Below the pieces are notes generated by a model. It was not told the origin of the DNA, did no database searches, and saw only the letters and a list, made by a program, of their open reading frames with translations. A stretch of DNA of 40,515 nucleotides from Desulfuromonas sp. (lineage in GTDB: Bacteria; Desulfobacterota; Desulfuromonadia; Desulfuromonadales; Geopsychrobacteraceae), in contig PKUG01000025.1 of assembly GCA_002869665.1 (NCBI GenBank), positions 1 to 40,515 on the forward strand, written 5' to 3'. Shown here piece by piece: positions 34,103-40,515 of the stretch. Every line of letters begins with the position of its first letter. Positions within the stretch are counted from its first letter, which is position 1. A program made the translations under genes and the position numbers.

Positions 34103-34930
34103 ATGCCCGAACGGAAACCGGAAACGACCAACAGTTTGCGTCAGCGCCTCCACGAGATTATCTTCGAGGCGGATACCCCTGCCGGCAAGCTGTTCGACGT
34201 TGCCCTGATCTTCAGCATCCTTTTCAGTGTCATCATCGTCATGCTCGACAGCGTTGCCTCGCTGCAGCAACGTTACGGCGACCTGTTCTTTTTTCTTGAA
34301 TGGCTTTTCACCATCCTTTTTACGATCGAGTATTTTCTGCGGCTCAGTTGTATCGGCCGGCCGCTGAAATACGCCGGCAGTTTTTACGGTATCGTCGACC
34401 TGCTGTCGATCCTTCCCTCCTATATCAGCCTGCTGCTGCCGGCGGGCAAGTTCTTGCTGGTCATCAGGATTCTGCGTCTGCTGCGGGTTTTCCGGGTTCT
34501 CAAGCTGGTACAGTATGTCGGTGAATCGACCTTTCTGCAGCGCGCCCTCTGGGCCAGCCGCCGCAAAATCGCCGTATTTCTGCTCTCGGTGTTTCTGCTG
34601 ATGATCATTTTCGGTTCGGTGATGTATATCGTTGAGGGGCCTGAAAATGGATTCAGCAGCATCCCACGCTCGATCTACTGGGCGATCGTGACCATGTCGA
34701 CCGTCGGTTACGGAGATATCTCGCCGAAGACCGGCCTGGGGCAGGCGATCGCATCGCTGGTAATGATTCTCGGTTACGGCATTATCGCCATTCCGACGGG
34801 GATCGTGACCTCGGAACTGACCTTCACCAAGGCGGTCAGCACCCAGGCTTGTCCGGAATGCGGCGGGGAAGGGCATGATGTCGAAGCGAAACATTGCAAG
34901 TTTTGCGGGGCGGTGTTGAATCGGGAGTGA
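34103..34930 (+). CDS. Voltage-gated potassium channel-like protein with zinc ribbon
   Basis: 275-aa membrane protein with six helices: S1 (about 31-50), S2 (61-80), S3 (95-112), an S4 voltage sensor with arginines R122, R125, R128 and R131, S5 (156-178), pore helix, filter TVGYGD (200-205) and S6 (211-236). The filter predicts K+ selectivity. Rare for a small channel, the C-terminus ends in a zinc-ribbon-like CPECGGEGHDVEAKHCKFCG. SD GGAG lies 9 nt before the ATG. It stands 129 bp after glcF with an independent gap and has no operon partner; inverted-repeat element copy 2 follows. Confidence 0.88.
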   Translation: MPERKPETTNSLRQRLHEIIFEADTPAGKLFDVALIFSILFSVIIVMLDSVASLQQRYGDLFFFLEWLFTILFTIEYFLRLSCIGRPLKYAGSFYGIVDLLSILPSYISLLLPAGKFLLVIRILRLLRVFRVLKLVQYVGESTFLQRALWASRRKIAVFLLSVFLLMIIFGSVMYIVEGPENGFSSIPRSIYWAIVTMSTVGYGDISPKTGLGQAIASLVMILGYGIIAIPTGIVTSELTFTKAVSTQACPECGGEGHDVEAKHCKFCGAVLNRE

Positions 34931-34940
34931 AGGTTTTTTT

Positions 34941-35050
34941 ACCACTAAGGCACTAAGGACACTAAGTAAGCTAAAACAGGGTTAAAGACTTTAAAACCAA
35001 GAACAATTTTTAGTTTTGATTTTCTTAGTGAGCTTAGTGCCTTAGTGGTG
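34941..35050. repeat. Inverted-repeat element, copy 2
   Basis: ACCACTAAGGCACTAAG at the left end and its complement CTTAGTGCCTTAGTGGT (35033-35049) at the right, with an extra CACTAAG word next to each end. Same ends as 31077-31213 with a different interior. It lies between two convergent genes. Confidence 0.75.
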
Positions 35051-35066
35051 AGAGATCTATCGAAGT

Positions 35067-36845
35067 TTATTCCGGAATCTGTTCTAACTCTTCCCAACGC
35101 AGGAAGGCCGCTTCCAATTCCTCTTCAACGGCAGCGAGACGTGCTTTCAGGGTATTGATCCGTTCCCCCTGGTCGGTTTTATAAAGCTCGGGGTCGGCGA
35201 GCTGGCCGTGAATGTCGTCCTGTTCCTTCTCCAGGGCGTCGATCCGGCAGGGGAGTTCTTCCAGCTCCCGTTTCTCCTTGAAGCTGCGTTTGCGTGGCCG
35301 TTCCTTCTGCCGTAGCGGCTTTTCCTTTTTTGGTGTCTCGGGTTTGTCGACGGTTTTCTGTGTTGCCAGCCAGTCATCGTAGCCACCGATGACCTCCTCG
35401 ATTTTTCCGTCTCCGCTGAAAACCAGCGAGCTGGTGACGACATTGTTGAGGAAGCTGCGGTCGTGACTGACAAGCAGGACCGTCCCCTTGAAGTCGAGCA
35501 GCAGCTCTTCGAGCAGATCGAGGGTTTCCATGTCGAGATCGTTGGTCGGCTCATCGAGGATGAGCACATTGGCCGGATTCAGGAACAGGCGGGCCAGCAG
35601 CAACCGGTTCTTTTCCCCGCCTGAGAGCACTCTGACCGGTGTCCTGGCACGCTCGGGGGTGAAGAGGAAGTCCTGGAGATAGCCGTAAACATGGCGGGGT
35701 TTGCCACCGATGATGACCTGGTCGTGTTCGTCGGCGAGGGTGTCCTTGACGCTCTTGTTCTCGTCCAGCTGATCGCGCAGTTGATCGAAATAGGCAATCT
35801 GCAGATTGGTTCCCTGGCGCAGGGTGCCGCCGGTCGGTTGTAATTGCCCGGTCAGAATTTTCAGCAGGGTCGATTTGCAGCTGCCGTTCGGGCCGATCAG
35901 GCCGATCCGGTCGCCGCGCATGATCCGGGTTGAAAAATCATCGATGATCAGGCGGTCGGGAAAGGTGAAGTTCAATCCTTTCGCTTCCATGACCATCTGT
36001 CCGCTGCGCTCGGCTGTCTCCAGCTGGAGTTTGACATTGCCTGTGCGGTCACGACGCTGACGCCTTTCGTCCCGCATCTTCATCAGTTCGCGGACTCGAC
36101 CCATGTTGCGGGTGCGACGCGCCTTGATCCCCTTGCGGATCCAGACTTCTTCTTCGGCGAGCTTTTGGTCGAAACGTGCCCATTCCTTGTCCTCGGCGTT
36201 CAGGACGTCCTGGCGGCGTTCCAGAAATGTCTTGTAGTTACAGCGGTAATCCTGCAGCCGGCCGCGGTCGAGCTCAACAATGCGGGTGGCGAGGTTGCCG
36301 ATGAAGGTGCGGTCGTGGCTGATGAAGACCATTGTCTTTTTCAGCCGCAGCAGGAACCCCTCGAGCCAGTTGATAGCGTTGATGTCGAGATGATTGGTCG
36401 GTTCATCGAGCATCAGCAGGTCGGGGTCGAGGATCAGAGCTCCGGCCAGCAGTGCGCGGCGTTTCTGGCCGCCGGAGAGGGTCGCCAGTTCGATCTCCGG
36501 ATCAAGGTCGAGCTGGCTGGTCGTCTGCTCGATTTTAAGCCTGGCTTCGTGAGGGTCGACACCGTCTGAGATGAGAATTCCGTTAAGCCATGTGGCTAGA
36601 GGGCCGCTCCAGGATTCGGGGAATTCCTGGGGGACGTAAGCGCTGCGAATATCCTGATTGCGGATAATTTCGCCGCTGTCGGGCAGGAAGTCGCCGTTAA
36701 GCAGGTGAAGCAGAGTTGATTTTCCGGCTCCGTTGCGGCCGAGCAGGCAGATTCGATCTCCCGATTCGATATGCAAGCCGGCATTGTCGAGCAGTTTGGG
36801 ACCACCGAAGGCGTGGCTGATGTTATTGAGGGACAGTATGTTCAT
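35067..36845 (-). CDS. uup: ABC-F ATPase, Uup-like
   Basis: 592-aa soluble ABC-F protein with two ATPase domains and a charged C-terminal coiled coil (about 520-590). Domain 1 has GRNGAGKS (36-43), LSGGQKRR and LDEPTNHLD. Domain 2 has LSGGEKNR and LDEPTNDLD, but its Walker A reads GPNGSCKS with C323 where glycine is nearly invariant. Uup binds ribosomes or branched DNA and has no membrane domain. SD not obvious; the ATG sits just after a gap of about 20 bp from the upstream terminator. A homologous role as an antibiotic-resistance ABC-F factor is less likely because the coiled coil matches Uup. Confidence 0.9.
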   Translation of the reverse strand: MNILSLNNISHAFGGPKLLDNAGLHIESGDRICLLGRNGAGKSTLLHLLNGDFLPDSGEIIRNQDIRSAYVPQEFPESWSGPLATWLNGILISDGVDPHEARLKIEQTTSQLDLDPEIELATLSGGQKRRALLAGALILDPDLLMLDEPTNHLDINAINWLEGFLLRLKKTMVFISHDRTFIGNLATRIVELDRGRLQDYRCNYKTFLERRQDVLNAEDKEWARFDQKLAEEEVWIRKGIKARRTRNMGRVRELMKMRDERRQRRDRTGNVKLQLETAERSGQMVMEAKGLNFTFPDRLIIDDFSTRIMRGDRIGLIGPNGSCKSTLLKILTGQLQPTGGTLRQGTNLQIAYFDQLRDQLDENKSVKDTLADEHDQVIIGGKPRHVYGYLQDFLFTPERARTPVRVLSGGEKNRLLLARLFLNPANVLILDEPTNDLDMETLDLLEELLLDFKGTVLLVSHDRSFLNNVVTSSLVFSGDGKIEEVIGGYDDWLATQKTVDKPETPKKEKPLRQKERPRKRSFKEKRELEELPCRIDALEKEQDDIHGQLADPELYKTDQGERINTLKARLAAVEEELEAAFLRWEELEQIPE

Positions 36846-36864
36846 GGTTTGGGGCGCAACCAGC

Positions 36865-36899
36865 TAAAAGAAAAGGGCAGAATATAGAATTCTGCCCTT
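36865..36899 (-). terminator. Terminator after the FG-GAP protein gene
   Basis: AAGGGCAGAAT (36873-36883) pairs with ATTCTGCCCTT (36889-36899). On the minus strand it is followed by TTCTTTTAG and lies 22 bp past the stop of the 36921-38636 gene. Confidence 0.87.
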
Positions 36900-36920
36900 G
36901 TGATTCTCGGTTATGTCAGC

Positions 36921-38636
36921 CTAGTGCAGTAATTCGTAGATGACGATCGAAGAACGGCCCTTCTGCATGAAGTTGTCGCGACTGTACATAACGACTTCGA
37001 TCAGTTCCTGTTCGCCGTCATTGTCGATATCTCCGAGCGCGATGTCGGCAATGTAGCCCCCCTGAGGGACTGTCTGCCAGTTTTCAGCGAGGCCGAATCC
37101 GTCCCACTCCATGGCGACAACAGACCCTTCGTTATAAGAGCGGTAACGCTCAAAAGCGCGCAGACCTTTGTTTTTGACGACGAGCATTTCGTCAGGGCTG
37201 AGTCGCAGGATTCGCTGCTGAACCATGACCGGTTTGACAAGTTCACGCTGGGTATCATCCGCCGGAAAAAAGAAGACCTCGCTGCCGCCGTAGAAATCAA
37301 CCGACTGCCAGAGTTGATTGCCGCCCGGACTGTAAACACCCAGTTTGTCGTTGAAATTGATAGTGGCGTAAAGCAGGTCATTATTCAAACCGATAAAGGG
37401 GAGAACACTGAACAGGGTGGCTGCGCCCGGCAGAGGAAGGGACTCGCCGCGGATAAGTTGATCCCCGGAGCGGCCTACCCGGAACGATGTTGCCGCCATG
37501 GGGGCGTCAATCGGACCGAGAATCTGACCAGCAAGAACCTTGCCTTCATCGAGAAGGTCGATTGTGCGGAAGAACCAGGAGTTGTTACTGATAATTTTTT
37601 GATATGCTCCGTCGACAAATTCGACCATGACAGAGCGAACATCTTTGGCTGAGTAGGCACTGATATACAGTTCCGGGGAGCCGTTCCCGTCAAGATCGGC
37701 GGTTTCAAGATTGAGAAGTTGAAGCCCCTTGAAATCAACCGTAGCGACTGTTTTGAGCTCACCGTCGACGAGGCGCTGAACCAGCAATTCGTCCTCCATG
37801 GCAACGGCGGTCTCCTGTTGACCATCTTTGTCGAAATCGCCAATCGCGACGCCGACCGGATTTCCTTCCATCCGTGGCCCGATCCAGATGTCACTCTCCT
37901 GTTGGCGGCGTAGGATGATCCCGGGTGCTTCAAGGCGGCGATCGCGATCACTGAGACCGACGGAGCCGAGCAGGTTGTTGACGGTTTCGTTCAGAGCCGT
38001 TCTTATCTGTCCTTTTTCGCCACCCTGGCCAAAACGTTCCTGCTGGTAGGCCGCGCTGTAAGGTGCCGAGATTCTACCATTTGCGTATTGATAGGACTTG
38101 ATCACGTCACCGGTCGAATCCCTCACCAGTAGCTTTTTTTCGTCAAGGACAAAGGTGAGTTCCGCTGACTGGGCACTGCCGGGAGCAAGCCAGTGGAGGG
38201 TTGTCAGTTCAGCCTGCAACTCCTTGCCCAGCGCGGCATCGGTGGCGGCCGACTGGTAGACTGCGGGGACTTTGCTGTAGCGGACAACCCTGTCGCCGGG
38301 CAGTGGCTCAATGCTCGTGCCGATCATGCGGGCATAGGAATAACCGGATTTGACACTTGTCACCTGGAGAAAGCCGCGCGGCTGTCCCTGAGGCTCAGCA
38401 CCACTTTCCAGGGCCGTCAGGGTTTCCGATTCGGCCGGTCCGTAGAGCGCCAGAATGTCTCCTTCCTGCAGGCTGACCGAATCGTCCAGATCGAGCAGGT
38501 AGCCGTCATCAACCGGCATGATGATGGTACCGTTGGTCAGGGAAAAATCGCTTACGATCTGAGTCGGCAGTTCGGCCAGGGCCTGGAACGGCAGGCTGAG
38601 GGCGAGAAAAACGAGAAGTGTTTTCACTATGTTCAT
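36921..38636 (-). CDS. Exported FG-GAP/VCBS repeat protein
   Basis: 571-aa secreted protein. Signal peptide MNIVKTLLVFLALSLPFQALA, cut before ELP. Three calcium-type FG-GAP motifs are visible, GDFDKDGQQE, ADLDGNGSPE and GDIDNDGEQE, in a beta-propeller-like region from about 240 onward. The N-terminal region (30-230) looks like a FlgT-type fold in composition (DILALYGP, GDRVVRYSK), but this is weak. The start was chosen at 38636 for the signal peptide and AGGTAAG in front. Likely periplasmic or outer-membrane associated. Function unknown. Own terminator; upstream region 38637-38760 separates it from the porin terminator. Confidence 0.75.
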   Translation of the reverse strand: MNIVKTLLVFLALSLPFQALAELPTQIVSDFSLTNGTIIMPVDDGYLLDLDDSVSLQEGDILALYGPAESETLTALESGAEPQGQPRGFLQVTSVKSGYSYARMIGTSIEPLPGDRVVRYSKVPAVYQSAATDAALGKELQAELTTLHWLAPGSAQSAELTFVLDEKKLLVRDSTGDVIKSYQYANGRISAPYSAAYQQERFGQGGEKGQIRTALNETVNNLLGSVGLSDRDRRLEAPGIILRRQQESDIWIGPRMEGNPVGVAIGDFDKDGQQETAVAMEDELLVQRLVDGELKTVATVDFKGLQLLNLETADLDGNGSPELYISAYSAKDVRSVMVEFVDGAYQKIISNNSWFFRTIDLLDEGKVLAGQILGPIDAPMAATSFRVGRSGDQLIRGESLPLPGAATLFSVLPFIGLNNDLLYATINFNDKLGVYSPGGNQLWQSVDFYGGSEVFFFPADDTQRELVKPVMVQQRILRLSPDEMLVVKNKGLRAFERYRSYNEGSVVAMEWDGFGLAENWQTVPQGGYIADIALGDIDNDGEQELIEVVMYSRDNFMQKGRSSIVIYELLH

Positions 38637-38761
38637 GTGCTTACCTGTGCTAGTGGGAGGGTCCTTGGAATATTTGCCATTTTGTGGAATCCGCATTCTA
38701 GCGGTTTTTGCTTGGGATGAAAAGTAAAGAAGCGGTGATTTTTGCGTCGTGCTGACAACTG

Positions 38762-38797
38762 AAAAAATAAAAAAAGCCCGCTGCCGAGGCAGCGGGC
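38762..38797 (-). terminator. Terminator of the porin gene
   Basis: GCCCGCTGCC (38776-38785) pairs with GGCAGCGGGC (38788-38797). On the minus strand it ends in a run of seven T, then ATTTTTTC. It lies 40 bp past the porin stop. Confidence 0.93.
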
Positions 38798-38837
38798 TTT
38801 CAAGGCTATACGCCTATCAGATTCTGATTCGTAAGAA

Positions 38838-40226
38838 TTAGAAGCTGACGGTCAGGCGGGCAGCATAAGTGGTGTTGGCATCAGCGCTGTCCCACTCACA
38901 CTTGCCGTCTGCATCGCTGTAGGAAGCAGCCACGTCGATGGTGGTGTTCGGAGCGAAGTTGTAACGTGCGGAAGCGGCATAGGTCCAGATGTTGTCCAGG
39001 TTGGTCTTGCCACTGTCTTCCGGCTGTACGTAAGCGATGTGAGCATGCAGAGCGATATCGTTGCTGACTTTGAAGTCAACATAGGGCTGGATGCCGACAA
39101 CACCAGCGTCGTCGCCGGAGGGATCGAAGGTGTCAGCGCCGGAAGCGCTGTAGACGGTGTACAGGGTGCCCATGAAGCCCCAGTTTTCCGGCGAGAAGTC
39201 GTTGGCAGCAACGTCAACAAGCTGGATTTCGTCATCGTCAGAACCCATGGCGTAGGTGAAGATAGCACCCAGGGTAGCGGTTTCGGAAACACCGAAGGAG
39301 CCGTTCAGGTAGACGTTGAAGCCTTCTGCGTCAGCAGTGCCGGTTTCGTAGTCGTAGGAGTCGCCAGCGCTCGGACGGAAGTTGCCGTCGAAAGTTGCCC
39401 ATGCTTCAGTCCAGGCAACGTCGCCGCTCATGTAGTCGATTTCGTAGGCCAGTTTGGCAGCGCCGAAGTCGAAGTCGCCAGCCAGACCGACGAACCAGAT
39501 ATCTTCAACAGTGTAGCCTTCCCAGTCGTACTCTACGTCGTACTCAGCTGTGAAGTCGTCAGCCTCCCAGTTCCACCAGTTGAAATCGTCGAAGTAAACT
39601 GCGTCAACGATCCAACCGATGTCTTCACCGTAAACCGGCATCGGGTTGTTGTCGCTCATGTTGTTGACATAACCAACGGCCAGGCTGGCGTTGTAGTTGT
39701 CGCCGCTGTGGCCGAGGGTTACCATGTACATGTCGGTGTCGTCAGCAACGGTAGCGCTGCCTTCTTCGAGCTTAGCATAGGCCAGGGTCAGGTTAGCAGG
39801 CTTGTAGGTCAGGGCGATGCTGAGGTCGGTGGTGCGGTCCATCAGGATGGCGTTGCCGAAGCCGAGGCCATACTGACCAGCTTTGAGAGCGAAGTCGCCC
39901 TTGTCGATGGTGACATAAGCGTGGTCGAGGTCGAACTCGTTAACGCCGTCGTTAGCGCCTTCCGGCAGGTTGCCTTCGCCGATGTCGGCACGCAGGTTAA
40001 CAGCTACGCCTTCAGCAACAGCGATCTTGGCGCCGAGGCGCAGACGCTGATAGAAGTACTCCTGAGAGTCGTTGCCGCTGTCGCTATAGTCGGCATTGTC
40101 TTTCAGGAATGCACGCAGGGTGTAGTACCCGCTCAGGCTCAGACGGTCGTCGGCAAAAGAAACTGCCGGAGCGACGAAGCCCGCGATCACCAGCAGGGTG
40201 ATCAGAACTTTCACAAATTTGCTCAT
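38838..40226 (-). CDS. Outer-membrane porin
   Basis: 462-aa protein. Signal peptide MSKFVKVLITLLVIAGFVAP then AVSFA, cut before DDRLSL. The mature chain alternates polar and hydrophobic residues as strands of a beta-barrel (YYTLRAFL, YFYQRLRLGAKI, DHAYVTID, ALKAGQYGLGFG) and ends in phenylalanine (RLTVSF), the outer-membrane assembly signal. It is acidic, with many aspartates in the putative loops. SD AAGGAGG lies 8 nt before the ATG and strong terminator and promoter suggest high expression. Likely a general diffusion porin; no named family can be assigned. It is an isolated gene. Confidence 0.82.
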   Translation of the reverse strand: MSKFVKVLITLLVIAGFVAPAVSFADDRLSLSGYYTLRAFLKDNADYSDSGNDSQEYFYQRLRLGAKIAVAEGVAVNLRADIGEGNLPEGANDGVNEFDLDHAYVTIDKGDFALKAGQYGLGFGNAILMDRTTDLSIALTYKPANLTLAYAKLEEGSATVADDTDMYMVTLGHSGDNYNASLAVGYVNNMSDNNPMPVYGEDIGWIVDAVYFDDFNWWNWEADDFTAEYDVEYDWEGYTVEDIWFVGLAGDFDFGAAKLAYEIDYMSGDVAWTEAWATFDGNFRPSAGDSYDYETGTADAEGFNVYLNGSFGVSETATLGAIFTYAMGSDDDEIQLVDVAANDFSPENWGFMGTLYTVYSASGADTFDPSGDDAGVVGIQPYVDFKVSNDIALHAHIAYVQPEDSGKTNLDNIWTYAASARYNFAPNTTIDVAASYSDADGKCEWDSADANTTYAARLTVSF

Positions 40227-40258
40227 CTTCGTTACCTCCTTAAGGTAAGTTAGGTGTT

Positions 40259-40275
40259 GCCGGACCCATTCCGGC
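40259..40275 (-). promoter_or_regulatory. 5' leader hairpin of the porin gene
   Basis: GCCGGA and TCCGGC flank a 5-base loop in the transcribed leader, 33 bp upstream of the porin ATG and 26 bp before its SD. It could protect the mRNA or influence translation. Confidence 0.4.
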
Positions 40276-40371
40276 GTTGAGAAACATCATGTGTGATTTT
40301 TTGTTTTCTTTGCAGTTTGTATTGATATCAGGGATTTGTCTTGATTGCATAGCAGTACAAAGCAGCTTTAC

Positions 40372-40400
40372 TGTATAGCTTTTTATCCGGTTTTTTTCAA
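40372..40400 (-). promoter_or_regulatory. Sigma-70 promoter of the porin gene
   Basis: On the minus strand TTGAAA and TATACA are separated by exactly 17 bp. Transcription would start near 40365, giving a leader of about 140 nt. Beyond 40400 the window shows no gene. Confidence 0.6.
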
Positions 40401-40515
40401 GTATGAAATTCCCTTGTTGCCGAATGTGTCAGCAAAACGACAAATACCAATATGCACGAAGTGAGCCAATGGGGACGGGGCTCTTCATTTCTTTAACTGG
40501 CTGATTTCCTGCGGT

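Overview
The window is a chromosomal segment of a Gram-negative anaerobe, most plausibly a member of Desulfuromonadales (Desulfobacterota). This is inferred from a split, ferredoxin-like glutamate synthase, a LarA plus GlcD/GlcF lactate-type oxidation cluster, an outer-membrane porin and lipoprotein, and GC-rich host genes with strong Shine-Dalgarno (SD) sites. No ribosomal RNA or single-copy phylogenetic marker is present, so the assignment is tentative.

Layout. (1) 1-4.2 kb: a tRNA-Arg(ACG) with an abnormal T-arm, galE, a methyltransferase, a DUF4019-like exported protein, a glycerophosphodiester phosphodiesterase, and tadA interrupted by an in-frame TAG. (2) 4.2-11.9 kb: an AT-rich integrated element of about 7.6 kb in tRNA-Ser(CGA). 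It is bounded by a perfect 58-bp direct repeat of the tRNA 3' end and carries a tyrosine integrase, an excisionase-like protein, a Rep_trans-type initiator with an origin-like hairpin region, and unusual cargo. The cargo is a 301-aa unknown, an ADP-ribosyltransferase-like protein and a papain/C39-like cysteine peptidase. Each of the latter two is preceded by a tiny gene and an intrinsic terminator. (3) 11.9-18.3 kb: a sucrose cluster (amylosucrase, fructokinase, and sucrose-phosphate synthase fused to sucrose phosphatase), suggesting sucrose as a compatible solute in a halotolerant host. (4) 18.3-23 kb: pcnB, miaA, a family 2 glycosyltransferase and a TPM-domain lipoprotein. (5) 23-29.6 kb: a three-gene glutamate synthase operon with a sigma-54-like promoter, then ilvE. 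(6) 29.7-34 kb: larA, glcD and glcF. (7) 34.1-40.5 kb: a voltage-gated potassium-channel-like protein, an ABC-F ATPase, an exported FG-GAP/VCBS protein and a major porin.

The most interesting material is the tRNA-Ser island. Two cargo modules share one architecture (small gene, intrinsic terminator, effector gene starting about 20 nt after the hairpin), which suggests terminator-gated expression of potentially toxic enzymes and possibly an anti-phage or toxin-antitoxin role. Outside the island, three other signals deserve attention: the TAG-interrupted tadA close to a divergent copy of its own substrate tRNA; paired heptamer repeat arrays of the same polarity in two unrelated operon spacers, one of which separates an AGGAGG from the glcF start; and a substituted Walker A glycine in the ABC-F protein. 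All functions are read from sequence motifs by eye; no database search was run.
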